Assembly: GCF_900100955.1 (NCBI RefSeq)
Contig: NZ_FNCC01000018.1
Span: 62,001-126,000, forward strand
Direction: 5' to 3'
DNA length: 64,000 nucleotides
DNA from: Lentzea fradiae
GTDB lineage: Bacteria; Actinomycetota; Actinomycetes; Mycobacteriales; Pseudonocardiaceae
The notes under the pieces are model-generated. The model ran no database searches and was not told where the DNA came from. It was given only the letters and a program-made list of their open reading frames with translations. A program made the translations under genes and the position numbers. Each line of letters opens with the position of its first letter. Within the stretch, counting starts at the first letter, position 1. Below are positions 32,796 through 41,181 of this stretch, in pieces.

Positions 32796-32831
32796 TGGTA
32801 CACGCGTACCACGTTTGTCATACTGGTACAC
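32796..32831 (+). promoter_or_regulatory. Palindrome and leaderless promoter of the MFS gene
   Basis: TGGTAC-ACGC-GTACCA (32796-32811) is a palindrome, with a further TGGTACA half-site at 32824. The -10 CATACT (32819-32824) ends 7 nt before the ATG. A repressor bound here would cover the promoter; no regulator gene is adjacent. Confidence 0.5.
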
Positions 32832-34079
32832 ATGTCCCACTCTGCCCGCCTGTCCGACTACCGTGCTGCCCTGATGACACCGGGCATGCGCGGTCCTGTT
32901 GTCGCGTCGTTGCTCGCCCGCCTGCCCATCGCGATGGTCGGGCTGTCGCTGCTGCTCTACGTCGAGCGCGTGACCGAGTCGTTCGCGATCGCCGGTCTGG
33001 TGTCGGGTGCGGCGCTGGTGGGTGTGGCGCTCGGGTCCGTGATCCAGGGGCGGTTGATGGACCGGTTCGGTCCGACCCGTCCGCTGGTGTTCACGACCGG
33101 GCTGTTCGCCGTCTTCGTGACGATCTCGGTGTTCGCCGTCGAGGCGGGCATGCCGGTGTTCGTGCTGGTCCCGCTGGCCTTCGGTGTCGGCGCGACCGAG
33201 CCGATGGTGGGGTCGGCCTCGCGTGCGCTGTGGGAGCGGATGGTGCCGGCCGGACCGACGCGGATGGCGGCCTACGCCTACGAGGCGATCAGCATGGAGG
33301 TCTTCTTCATCCTGGGACCGGGCCTCGCCGGCCTGCTGCTCGCGGCACCGTGGGCGGGCACCGGCGTCGTGGTCGGGTCGGTGCTCATGATCGTGGGTGC
33401 GCTGTGGTTCGCGATGAACCCGGTCGTGCGCGCGTGGGGCGCCGCCGAGAAGACGCCGCGCCCGCTGCTCGGCGCGTTCGCCTACCCCGGCATGCGCACG
33501 GTGGCGCTGGCCGCACTGGGCTTCGGCGTCACCATCGGGTTCGTCGAGGTGGCGGTGCCCGCGTTCGCGAAGGCCGCGGGCCAGGCTTCGATGGGCGGCC
33601 TGATGCTGTCGCTGTGGTCGATCAGCTCGGTGATCTTCGGCGTGCTCTACGGCATGCGCCCGTGGCCGCGCCCGATGCACCTCCGCCTGCCGGTGCTGCT
33701 GGGCGGCTTCGCCCTGCTGTCGTTCCTGCTGGCGATCCCGGCCTCGCTGATCGGCCTCGCGCTGGCGCTGTTCCTGGTCGGCACGCTGATCACGCCGCAG
33801 TCGACCGCGCACTCCGCGGCGATCGAGCAGGTCACGCCGAACGGCATGGCCGCGGAGGCGTTCGGCTGGGTGATCACCTCGGTGACCGTCGGGCTCGCCA
33901 TCGGGCAGGGCCTGTCCGGCCAGCTGATCGAGCACTTCGGCACCCGGCCCGCGTTCCTCGCCGCGGGAGCCGCCGGACTGCTGGTGGCGCTCGCCGTGTG
34001 GCTGCTGCGCGGAACCGTGCAGCGCGGCGTTCCGGCCGACGTGCCGGCCCGCTCGGAGATGGAGCTCGCGGCCCGCTGA
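32832..34079 (+). CDS. MFS transporter
   Basis: A 415-residue protein with about 12 predicted transmembrane helices. The MFS loop motif after TM2 is GRLMDRFGPTRPLV, and a central charged loop (AWGAAEKTPRP) separates the halves. It resembles small actinobacterial drug/metabolite efflux proteins and is distantly similar in loop style to the two MFS genes at 58-60 kb. The substrate is unknown. ATG 32832 is 7 nt from the -10, so leaderless. It interrupts the mycobacteria-like gene order. Confidence 0.85.
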   Translation: MSHSARLSDYRAALMTPGMRGPVVASLLARLPIAMVGLSLLLYVERVTESFAIAGLVSGAALVGVALGSVIQGRLMDRFGPTRPLVFTTGLFAVFVTISVFAVEAGMPVFVLVPLAFGVGATEPMVGSASRALWERMVPAGPTRMAAYAYEAISMEVFFILGPGLAGLLLAAPWAGTGVVVGSVLMIVGALWFAMNPVVRAWGAAEKTPRPLLGAFAYPGMRTVALAALGFGVTIGFVEVAVPAFAKAAGQASMGGLMLSLWSISSVIFGVLYGMRPWPRPMHLRLPVLLGGFALLSFLLAIPASLIGLALALFLVGTLITPQSTAHSAAIEQVTPNGMAAEAFGWVITSVTVGLAIGQGLSGQLIEHFGTRPAFLAAGAAGLLVALAVWLLRGTVQRGVPADVPARSEMELAAR

Positions 34080-34348
34080 GCCGAAAGGCCCGAGGAGCGG
34101 GGCGGGCTGGGTCGGGGTCGCACGGCCGGAGGTTTCCGGGTCGTGAGGCGGGCACTCGGTGAGGGTGCCCGCCGGCGGCGCATCGCAGCCGGGTGCCGCG
34201 CGAAGCGTCCTGGCGAGCGCCGCACATCGCAGCCGCACATCGTGCCGAACAGGTGCCCGCGCAGTGACGGCCCGGCCAAAACAGGTCCGCCCGAACAGCC
34301 CGACCCAAGCGGCCCCACCGGAGCCCGCCCGCCCGAGCGGCCCGGCCA

Positions 34349-34376
34349 CAGTGGCTAGGCCGCAGTGGCTAGGCCA
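34349..34376. repeat. 14-bp tandem duplication over the dnaN-like stop codon
   Basis: CAGTGGCTAGGCCG (34349-34362) and CAGTGGCTAGGCCA (34363-34376). The second copy contains the TAG stop of the minus-strand dnaN-like gene, and the first supplies a second in-register CTA just beyond it. Confidence 0.6.
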
Positions 34377-35460
34377 CCGAGCGCATCGGGACCACCAGGT
34401 AGGTCAGCTCCACGCCGTCCTCGCCCGGCGGCGACGTGAGCACCGTCGAGCGGAGGCCGTCCTGGATCTTCAGCTCGATCCGGCGGCCGGCGAACGCCTT
34501 CAGCGCGTCGGCCAGGTAGCGGGCCTGGAAGGTCTTGGTCAGGCGGTCGCCCTCGACCGTGGCCTTGACGAACTCCTCGGACTCGCCCTGCTGCGGGTCG
34601 CTGCCCTTGACGCGGATCTCGGAGTCCTCGACCTGGATGGTGACCGCCTGGTGCGGGCCGCCGTAGGGCGTGGCTCTGCGGACGGCGCGGGCGAGCGAGT
34701 CCGCGTCGACCAGCACGGTGCTGTCGATGTCTGCCTCCAGTAGTCGGCGCGCCCGGTCGTCCGGGAACGGAGCGGCCAAGAGCGCGGTGGAGATCGAGTT
34801 GGTGGCCCAGGCGAGGGCGATGCGGTCCTCGTTCGCGTGCAGCGCCACCCGGCCGTGGGCCTGGCGGGCGGCCTCGGTGAGCGGCTTCGCCGGGACGAGC
34901 AGGTCGATGCGGCCCGACTGCTCCCACGGCAGCGTCGCGTACGCCATGCGGTAGCGGTCGGTGGCCATGACGTGCAGCTTCTGCTCGTCGGACTGGACGC
35001 GGATGCCGGTGAAGATCGGCAGCGCGTCGTCCTTCGAGGCGGCGCCCGCCACGGCGGTGATCATGCGCAGGCTCGCCGCGCCGACGTGGCCCCGCAGTGG
35101 CGGCAGCTCGGGCACGCCGGGGTGGGTGGCCAGGTCGAGCAGCGGCAGCGCGAACCGGGACGTGGGGGTGCGGACGGCCAGGCGCTGGCCCTCCACCTTG
35201 AGCCTCACCTGGGGGTCGTCGAGCGCCTGGAGGGTGGCGGCCAGCGGTTTCGCGGGCACGAGCACCTCTCCTTCGGTGTGGACGGTGGCGTTGACGGTCA
35301 GGCGCACGCCGTGCTCCTGGTCGCTGCCCGCGATCTCGACGTCCGTCCCCGCCCGCAGCCGGAGCCCGGCGAGGACCGGGTCGAGCACGCGGGCCGGCAG
35401 CAGCCGCGCCACCTCGGCGGCGGCGCTCGCGAGGTCTGCTGTCGTGGCGGTGAGGTCCAT
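34369..35460 (-). CDS. DnaN-like DNA polymerase III beta clamp paralogue
   Basis: A 363-residue protein with the three-domain beta-clamp architecture. VLVPAKPLAATLQALDD ends domain 1; HVMATDRYRMAYATLPW and LLVPAKPLTEAARQ belong to domain 2; RYLADALKAFAGRRIELKI and the C-terminal LTYLVVPMR belong to domain 3. Family ends are usually YLLMPVRL, so VVPMRSVA is a divergent pocket-region tail. None of dnaA, recF or gyrB is nearby, so this is most likely a second clamp, not the origin-linked dnaN. TAACGT ends 8 nt before the ATG. Confidence 0.88.
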   Translation of the reverse strand: MDLTATTADLASAAAEVARLLPARVLDPVLAGLRLRAGTDVEIAGSDQEHGVRLTVNATVHTEGEVLVPAKPLAATLQALDDPQVRLKVEGQRLAVRTPTSRFALPLLDLATHPGVPELPPLRGHVGAASLRMITAVAGAASKDDALPIFTGIRVQSDEQKLHVMATDRYRMAYATLPWEQSGRIDLLVPAKPLTEAARQAHGRVALHANEDRIALAWATNSISTALLAAPFPDDRARRLLEADIDSTVLVDADSLARAVRRATPYGGPHQAVTIQVEDSEIRVKGSDPQQGESEEFVKATVEGDRLTKTFQARYLADALKAFAGRRIELKIQDGLRSTVLTSPPGEDGVELTYLVVPMRSVA

Positions 35461-35556
35461 GCCTGCGGACGTTAGCGGGCACCCCTGACAATTTCGGATG
35501 CCTCGGACGACTGCGGAACGTTAGCGGTCATCACCACGCCGTGAAAGAGCTCCGTC

Positions 35557-36363
35557 TCAATCGGTGCGCAGGTACTCCAGCTGGGCCCGCACCGACCACT
35601 CCGCCGCAGGCCACAGGACGCGGTCGACGTCGGCGTAGACGATCTCGACGACCTGGCGCGGCGTGGGAGAACCACCCAGCCGGGTGACCGCGCGGCGGAC
35701 CTGTTCCAGGCGTTGCGTGCGGTGGGCGAGGTAGGCGCGGGCGACGTCGCCGGCCTCCGGCAGCTCCGGGCCGTGGCCGGGCAGGACGGCGGTGCCGGGC
35801 GGGAGCTCGGCCAGCAGCCGCAACGACTCGAAGTACTCGCCGAGCTTGCCGTCCGGGTGGGCGACGACGGTGGAGCCGCGGCCCAGCACGGTGTCGCCGG
35901 TCAGCACGGCCTCGCCGTCGATCACGAAGCACAGCGAGTCGCCGGTGTGGCCGGGCGTGGCCAGCACGCGCAGCTCCAGGCCCGCACCGGTGACCACGTC
36001 ACCGTCCACCAGGCCCTCGGAGCCGTGCGTAAACGTCGGGTCCAGCGCCCGCACCGGAGCGCCGACCATCTCGGCGAACGTCCGCGCGCCCTCCGAGTGG
36101 TCCGGGTGGCCGTGCGTCAGCAGGATCTCCGCGACCGGGCCTACCGACGCGATCCGCTCCAGGTGCGCCTGGTCGAGAGGGCCGGGGTCGACGACGACGT
36201 ACGACGACGCGTCCGGGGCCTTCAGCAGCCACGTGTTGGTGCCGTCGAGCGTCATCGGCGACGGGTTGTCCGCCAGCAGCACGGCGGCGTGCGGCGTCAC
36301 CTGGCGCAGCTCGCCGTACAACGGGTGCTCCGCGCGGGCACCGATCAGCGGGGACCCGCTCAC
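35557..36363 (-). CDS. Metallo-beta-lactamase-fold hydrolase
   Basis: A 268-residue MBL-fold protein of the LACTB2/glyoxalase II-like group. The metal motif is LTHGHPDHSEG (HxHxDH), with GHTGDSLCF, LTGDTVLGRGS and LPGHGPE as further ligand loops. A C-terminal winged-helix-like extension (GSPTPRQVVEIVYADV) is typical of LACTB2 relatives, some of which act on RNA. GTG at 36363 overlaps the Nudix stop (GTGA). Syntenic with Rv3677c. Confidence 0.9.
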   Translation of the reverse strand: MSGSPLIGARAEHPLYGELRQVTPHAAVLLADNPSPMTLDGTNTWLLKAPDASSYVVVDPGPLDQAHLERIASVGPVAEILLTHGHPDHSEGARTFAEMVGAPVRALDPTFTHGSEGLVDGDVVTGAGLELRVLATPGHTGDSLCFVIDGEAVLTGDTVLGRGSTVVAHPDGKLGEYFESLRLLAELPPGTAVLPGHGPELPEAGDVARAYLAHRTQRLEQVRRAVTRLGGSPTPRQVVEIVYADVDRVLWPAAEWSVRAQLEYLRTD

Positions 36364-37154
36364 GGCAGCACCACCCTGATCACGTCGCCGTCGCGGATCA
36401 GCTTGGGGATGATCTTCTCGACACTGCGCTCCGCCGCCATCACCTTCGCGACGCTGCCCAGCGCCCCCACCTCGTCGAGCGTGCGCCAGGTGGGCGGCAT
36501 GAGCATCCGGCGGCCCTCGAACGCGTCGCTGATCGCGTCGGCCGGGGTCTGCCAGGACGCGTCGGACGCCTCCGTCGTCTCGCCGTCGGCGTTCTGCCCC
36601 TCCGGCAGCCCGGCCACGAAGAACCGCGTGTCGTACCGGCGCGGCTCCTCGTACGGGGTCACCCAGTTCGACCAGGGCCGCAGCAGGTCGGCGCGCAGCA
36701 CGAGGCCCTCGGACGCGAGGAACTGCGCCAGCGACAGCTCGCGGTCCACGAGCTTCTGGCGCGCGCCCGCGTACGCCGAGGTGTCGGCCACGACCGACGT
36801 GGCGTCCGGACCGGCGAGCAGAACGCCCGACTCCTCGAACGTCTCCCTGACCGCGGCGCACACGAACGCCCTGGCGGTCAGCGGGTCGACCCCGAACACG
36901 GTGCCCCACCACTCGGGCCGCGGACCGGCCCAGGCGACGGACGTGTCCGCGTCGCGCCGGTCGACACCGCCGCCGGGGAACACCGACATCCCGCCCGCGA
37001 ACGCCATGCCCTTCACGCGGCGCAGCAGGAACGCCTCCAGTCCGGCGGCACCGTCCCTGAGCAGCACGACGGTGACGGCGTCGCGGGCGGGCACGGGTTG
37101 GGCGGGCGGTGTGCTGGGTACCAGGTTTCCCGGCAAGGTCATGTCGTCGGGCAT
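36360..37154 (-). CDS. NUDT19-like Nudix hydrolase
   Basis: A 264-residue protein. The Nudix fold begins DAVTVVLLRDG, with FPGGGVDRRDAD and CAAVRETFEESGVLL forming a Nudix box interrupted by a long insertion, as in the NUDT19/RP2p group. ATG at 37154 lies 6 nt after the -10 TACGCT, which supports this start over Met 5 and indicates a leaderless mRNA. Coupled to the MBL gene. The substrate is probably a CoA ester or nucleotide by family. Confidence 0.85.
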   Translation of the reverse strand: MPDDMTLPGNLVPSTPPAQPVPARDAVTVVLLRDGAAGLEAFLLRRVKGMAFAGGMSVFPGGGVDRRDADTSVAWAGPRPEWWGTVFGVDPLTARAFVCAAVRETFEESGVLLAGPDATSVVADTSAYAGARQKLVDRELSLAQFLASEGLVLRADLLRPWSNWVTPYEEPRRYDTRFFVAGLPEGQNADGETTEASDASWQTPADAISDAFEGRRMLMPPTWRTLDEVGALGSVAKVMAAERSVEKIIPKLIRDGDVIRVVLP

Positions 37155-37193
37155 CCTCCGAGCGTACGACCGCGCCTACAAGAGGATGGTGTG

Positions 37194-37550
37194 ATGGCGA
37201 CGAACGTCTCCGGTTGCCTGGTGAAGATCCTGCTGTTCCTGCTCGGCGCCGTGCTGGGCACCGGTCTCACCGCGGTGACGGGCGTGCTGCTGTTCCTCCC
37301 CGACAGCACGGTGGTGGTGAGCGTCGAGCCGACCTCCACCTCGCCGGGCGTGTACGTGAAGAAGGTCGAGCAGTTCGTGGGCGGCACCCACTACGAGATC
37401 TGGCTCGGGCCGACGCCGGACCGCGGTCACGTCGTGCGGGTCCCGGCGGGCTGGGACCACGACCCCGAGCGCGAGACCACCGACGGCGGCCTGCGGCTGC
37501 GGTTCGACAACGGTGGCGAGATCTTCGTCCCCGAGGCCAGCTACTCCTGA
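37194..37550 (+). CDS. Small membrane-anchored hypothetical protein
   Basis: A 118-residue protein with one N-terminal hydrophobic helix (CLVKILLFLLGAVLGTGLTA, about 8-27) and a ~85-residue outside domain rich in beta-type sequence (VVVSVEPTSTSPGVYVKK, HYEIWLGPTPDRGHVVRV). Not recognised. ATG at 37194 has AGAGGA 7 nt upstream. It is followed 14 bp later by the Gfo/Idh gene, so they may be co-transcribed. Confidence 0.7.
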   Translation: MATNVSGCLVKILLFLLGAVLGTGLTAVTGVLLFLPDSTVVVSVEPTSTSPGVYVKKVEQFVGGTHYEIWLGPTPDRGHVVRVPAGWDHDPERETTDGGLRLRFDNGGEIFVPEASYS

Positions 37551-37564
37551 GGGAGGATGTGCGA

Positions 37565-38455
37565 GTGGACGAACAGTTGCGCGTAGGACTCGTCGGCGCG
37601 GGACCGTGGGCGGAGATGGTGCACGCCCCCGGCATCGCGAACCACCCCGGAACCACGCTGACCGGTGTGTGGGCCAGGCGGCCGGAGGCGGCGCGGGAGC
37701 TCGCGCACGCTCACGGCGCCGAGCCGTTCGGTGACTACGCCGAGCTGCTGTCCGCTGTGGACGCGGTGGCGTTCTGCGTGCCGCCGGGCGTGCAGGGTCC
37801 GATGGCCGTCGAGGCGGCGGAGGCCGGCAAGCACCTGGTGCTGGAGAAGCCGATCGCGGAGAGCGTCGAGGTGGCGGAGCGGCTCGTCGCGGCCGTCGAG
37901 GCGGCCGGGGTGGCGTCGCTCGTCGTGCTGACCCGCCGCTACGCGCAGGAGACCAAGGAGCAGCTGGCCCAGCTGCACCGCACGGGTGGCTGGACGGGCG
38001 CCGACGCCCGCTGGATCTCCGGGGCGCTGTTGCGGGGCCCGTTCTCGAACTCGCCGTGGCGGCACGACAAGGGCGCGCTCGACGACGTCGGCCCGCACGC
38101 GTTCGACCTGCTCGACGCGGCGCTGGGCGAGATCACCGACGTGGTCGCGGCGACCGTCTCGGACGCCGGGCTGTGGCAGCTGATCCTGAAGCACGAGGGT
38201 GGCGCCACGAGCACCGCCTCGCTGTGCCTGTCGCTGCCGTTGCAGCCGCCGTTCGCGGACCTCACGGTCTTCGGCACGAACGGCGCCCGCACGCTGACGA
38301 ACCGGGACACGCCCGCGCTGGAGTGCTTCACGAACCTGCTCGACGACTTCGTGGCCATGGTGCACAGCGGCACCACGACCCACGAGTGCGACGTGCGGCG
38401 CGGCCTGCACCTGCAACGGATCATCGACCTGGCCCGGCGCAAGGCCGGGGCCTGA
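37565..38455 (+). CDS. Gfo/Idh/MocA-family oxidoreductase
   Basis: A 296-residue NAD(P)-dependent oxidoreductase. The Rossmann motif is VGLVGAGPWAEMVHAPG, and HLVLEKPIAESVEVAE carries the conserved EKP lysine. The C-terminal domain is shorter than usual. GTG at 37565 is preferred (GGAGG 8 nt upstream); GTG 37559 is possible. The substrate is unknown; members act on sugars and inositols. Confidence 0.85.
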   Translation: MDEQLRVGLVGAGPWAEMVHAPGIANHPGTTLTGVWARRPEAARELAHAHGAEPFGDYAELLSAVDAVAFCVPPGVQGPMAVEAAEAGKHLVLEKPIAESVEVAERLVAAVEAAGVASLVVLTRRYAQETKEQLAQLHRTGGWTGADARWISGALLRGPFSNSPWRHDKGALDDVGPHAFDLLDAALGEITDVVAATVSDAGLWQLILKHEGGATSTASLCLSLPLQPPFADLTVFGTNGARTLTNRDTPALECFTNLLDDFVAMVHSGTTTHECDVRRGLHLQRIIDLARRKAGA

Positions 38456-38472
38456 TCCGCCGGGCACACCGC

Positions 38473-39594
38473 CTACGTGGTGGTGTGCCCGTTGTTCGCG
38501 GCACCGAACGCCGTGGGGCGCGCCGAGCGGTCGACCTGCCAGCGGCCGCTGTCGGTCGCCTGCGGGCCGGTCTGCTCCCGCTGCGCCAGCTCCTCGTGGA
38601 GCTGCTGCAACAGGGCGCGTTCCCGCTCGCTGAGGTTGGCGTCCACCGAGGACGGTTCCGCCGGCGGTTCGGCGAGCGCGGCCTGCAGTGCGGCCAGCTC
38701 GTCGCCCTTGATCTCGGCGGTGACCTCGGCCCGGTTGATCGGCGTCGGCTCCGGGAGGGCCTCCGCCTCCTGCACGGGCTCCGCGGGCGCGATCGGGATG
38801 CGCTTCACGGGCTTGGGCGGGAAGGGCTGCGACCCCTCGAGCGCCGGTGTCCTGGTGCGACGTGAGCCGGTCTCCTCCGTTGGCTCCGGCGCCGGTGTCG
38901 GCTCGGCCACCGGCGCCGGAGCGGGAAGTTCCTCTGACTGGTCGAACCAGGCACCTTGGGGCGACACCGGCTCCGCCACCCTCGCGGGGGCTCCCGACAT
39001 CGGCACCTGCTGGGACGACGTCACCGCGGCGGAGTGGTACTCGCCGAGCTGCGTGCCGGTGGTCAGCACCTCGACCGCGGCGCGGACGCCCGCCTTGCGC
39101 AGCACCGTGTCCACCCGGTAGGCGGTCGCGGGTGCGAAGCCCTGCGGTCCGATGTCCACGAGCACGACCCGCTGCGGCAGCGGGCCGGGCGTGGAACCGG
39201 CGGGCGAGGACCGCCAGACGGCCCGCACCGAGCGGACGTCCGGCAGCACCGACACCGCGCGGACCAGCGCCGCGGTGATGTCCGCGACCGGGTCGGTCTC
39301 GGAGGTGAAGCGGTGGCGGATGAACGGGAGCATCTCGACGACCGGCAGCCGGTCGGTCAGCGACGCGTCCGAGCGCACCTCGTGCAGTGCCCACGTGATC
39401 GCCGCCCGCTCGTCGGGCAGCACCGGGATGCCGCCGGCGAGGAGTGTCCCCACCAGCATCTCGACCGCGCGGTCGAGCTCTCCGACCGCGAGGAACTCGC
39501 GTGCCTGTGACAGGGCGGCGTCGTCGATCCGCCCGGCCATCGACAGCAGGAGATCGTGCAGACGGACCGGCAGGCCGACACCGTCGTTCGTCAC
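38473..39594 (-). CDS. Hypothetical protein, paralogue A of a tandem pair
   Basis: A 373-residue protein I do not recognise. Residues ~1-215 are homologous to the next gene upstream: LHDLLLSMAGRIDDAAL and GTLLAGGIPVLPDE near the N-terminus, then VRAVWR..PAG, RVVLVDIG, VEVLTTGTQLGEYHSAAV. The remaining ~155 residues are Pro/Glu-rich and end in a charged helix (LSERERALLQQLHEELAQRE). No signal or membrane segment. GTG at 39594 lies 12 bp after paralogue B, so they form an operon with ridA upstream. Confidence 0.75.
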   Translation of the reverse strand: MTNDGVGLPVRLHDLLLSMAGRIDDAALSQAREFLAVGELDRAVEMLVGTLLAGGIPVLPDERAAITWALHEVRSDASLTDRLPVVEMLPFIRHRFTSETDPVADITAALVRAVSVLPDVRSVRAVWRSSPAGSTPGPLPQRVVLVDIGPQGFAPATAYRVDTVLRKAGVRAAVEVLTTGTQLGEYHSAAVTSSQQVPMSGAPARVAEPVSPQGAWFDQSEELPAPAPVAEPTPAPEPTEETGSRRTRTPALEGSQPFPPKPVKRIPIAPAEPVQEAEALPEPTPINRAEVTAEIKGDELAALQAALAEPPAEPSSVDANLSERERALLQQLHEELAQREQTGPQATDSGRWQVDRSARPTAFGAANNGHTTT

Positions 39595-39605
39595 GTCAAG
39601 TCTCC

Positions 39606-40208
39606 TTAGCTGAGCACCAGGTGCTCCTCGGACTCGGCGCCGGCGCACACCAGCTCCGATGCCGCCAGCGCCGCCCGGTGGTAGGGCGGCAGGTCCAGAC
39701 CGGACGGCACGACCTCGACGCACGGGTCGTGCTCGCCCAACGCCCGCAGAACGCGCTGCAGCTCGCCGGTCAGCCGCGCGTGGCCGGACGTGGCCGCCAC
39801 CAGCAGGACGCGGTTGACCCCGGAGGGACCGATGCGCCAGCAGGAGCGAACTTCTCCGACCCCGTGCCGGCCTCGCAGCGTGGCACCGAGAACGACGGTC
39901 GCGGAATCCCCCATCGGCACCCGATCGGGTGATTCCGGGGAAAAGGTGTAGTCGGTGGGGGGCACTTCGTCCAGCCCTTTGACCGAACTGACAGCACCAG
40001 GTTCCGCCCCGTAGGGCACGAGGGCGTCCTGCAGAAGGCGCATCTCGTGATCGGTCAGAGGGATGCGTCCGTGCAGCAGCGTGCGCGGGAGCGACCGCGC
40101 GAGCACCGTGTACGCGTCGGACGCCGCCCAGTCCCGGTACCTCCACAGCAGCTCGTCGGGAATCCTCCCGGCAAGCCGCAGCAGCAGTTCGTGGCACGTG
40201 TCCGACAT
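39606..40208 (-). CDS. Hypothetical protein, paralogue B of a tandem pair
   Basis: A 200-residue soluble protein with the same layout as paralogue A but without its long tail: CHELLLRLAGRIPDELLW and TLLHGRIPLTDHEMRLL, then VRSCWRIGPSGVNRVLLV and VEVVPSGLDLPPYHRAAL. The shared WR..P.G..RV.LV and VEV...G..L..YH.AA patterns make common ancestry clear. ATG at 40208 sits 2 bp after the ridA stop. Not found in the corresponding mycobacterial block, as far as I recall. Function unknown. Confidence 0.75.
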   Translation of the reverse strand: MSDTCHELLLRLAGRIPDELLWRYRDWAASDAYTVLARSLPRTLLHGRIPLTDHEMRLLQDALVPYGAEPGAVSSVKGLDEVPPTDYTFSPESPDRVPMGDSATVVLGATLRGRHGVGEVRSCWRIGPSGVNRVLLVAATSGHARLTGELQRVLRALGEHDPCVEVVPSGLDLPPYHRAALAASELVCAGAESEEHLVLS

Positions 40209-40209
40209 G

Positions 40210-40665
40210 TCACACCTCGACGATCAGTTCGATCTCCACCGGGGCGCCGATCGGCAGCTCTGCCACCCCCACGGCCGACCGGGCGTGCTTGCCCGCGTCG
40301 CCGAAGATCTCGCCCAGCAGCTCGGAGGCGCCGTTCACGACTCCTGGCTGCCCCGTGAAGCCCTCGGCGGAGGCCACGAACCCGACAACTTTCACGACTC
40401 TCTTGATCGAGTCAATCCCCACGAGCGCGTCGACGGCCGCCAGCGCGTTCAGGACGCACGTCGCGGCGTACCGCTTCGCCTCCTCCGGGGAGACCTCGGC
40501 GCCGACCTTGCCGGTCGCGGGCAGCTGCCCGTCGACGAACGGCAGCTGGCCGGAGGTGAACACCCACGGACCGCTCTGGGTCGCCGGGACGTACGCGGCG
40601 AGCGGCGCGGCGACGGCGGGCAGCTCGACGCCCAGCTCCTTGAGCCGGGTGGTCCAGGCGCTCAC
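40210..40665 (-). CDS. ridA: RidA/YjgF-family protein
   Basis: A 151-residue RidA-superfamily protein (Rv3678c equivalent). Segments are WVFTSGQLPFVDGQLP, ATCVLNALAAVDALVGIDSIKRVVKVVGFV and the C-terminal VGVAELPIGAPVEIELIVEV. The canonical RidA arginine (CxxR) is replaced by SAVGVAELP, so it belongs to a non-archetypal subgroup and deaminase activity is uncertain. GTG at 40665 overlaps the stop of the small DUF4177 gene. Confidence 0.88.
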   Translation of the reverse strand: MSAWTTRLKELGVELPAVAAPLAAYVPATQSGPWVFTSGQLPFVDGQLPATGKVGAEVSPEEAKRYAATCVLNALAAVDALVGIDSIKRVVKVVGFVASAEGFTGQPGVVNGASELLGEIFGDAGKHARSAVGVAELPIGAPVEIELIVEV

Positions 40666-40817
40666 GCCTTCACCCTCTTCAGGTACGCGACGTGCTGCTC
40701 ACCGGTGGGGTTCGTCAGCACGGTGACGAGCTCCCAGCCGTCCTCGCCCCACTGGTCGAGGATCTGCTTCGTGGCGTGGATCAACAACGGCACGGTCGCG
40801 TACTCCCACTTCGTCAT
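40662..40817 (-). CDS. DUF4177-type 51-residue protein
   Basis: A 51-residue protein: MTKWEYATVPLL, then DQWGEDGWELVTVL and YLKRVKA. The W-E-Y start and GxDGWELV core define DUF4177. It is the counterpart of the tiny mycobacterial gene Rv3678A next to ridA. ATG at 40817; the stop overlaps the ridA GTG. Function unknown. Confidence 0.85.
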   Translation of the reverse strand: MTKWEYATVPLLIHATKQILDQWGEDGWELVTVLTNPTGEQHVAYLKRVKA

Positions 40818-40885
40818 GCGCGGAGCCTAACGCGCCACCCGTTCGACGCCTGCGCGGTCGCCGCTCTTCCCGCTACCTTGATCAC

Positions 40886-41137
40886 GTGGAGACGTGGCGC
40901 GTCATCGCGACCAGCCTGTTCGCGCTGGGCGGGCTGGTGATGGTGCTCGTCGCCATGGCCCAGGTGCGCGACCGCAAGCACAGCCACCGCGGGCAGGTCG
41001 CGCAGGCCGGGCTGATCGGGCTCGTGGTCGTGGCCGCCCTCACGGCGAGCATCGCGTTCCTGCTGCCGTCGGTCGTGGCCTGGGCGCTGGTGGCCGCGAC
41101 GGCCGCCGCCGTTCTCTTCCTCACCATGGTCGATTGA
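40886..41137 (+). CDS. Small multi-helix membrane protein
   Basis: An 83-residue, mostly hydrophobic protein: an N-terminal helix (VIATSLFALGGLVMVLVAMA), a basic hydrophilic linker (VRDRKHSHRG), and two close C-terminal helices. Not recognised. GTG lies 6 nt after -10 TACCTT (40874-40879), consistent with a leaderless mRNA. It precedes the ATPase pair by 44 bp, but that gene has its own -10. Confidence 0.65.
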   Translation: METWRVIATSLFALGGLVMVLVAMAQVRDRKHSHRGQVAQAGLIGLVVVAALTASIAFLLPSVVAWALVAATAAAVLFLTMVD

Positions 41138-41181
41138 CCGACCGATCCACGTTCGACGGAATTCACACATAGTCTGGACGT

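Larger units (their letters stand above)
32296..32831. other. Long intergenic region between crp and MFS gene
   Basis: 536 bp with no credible gene. In order it holds the crp terminator, a 16-bp tandem repeat array, a large hairpin, about 200 bp with nothing I can assign, then the MFS promoter and palindrome. All are listed separately. Confidence 0.65.
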
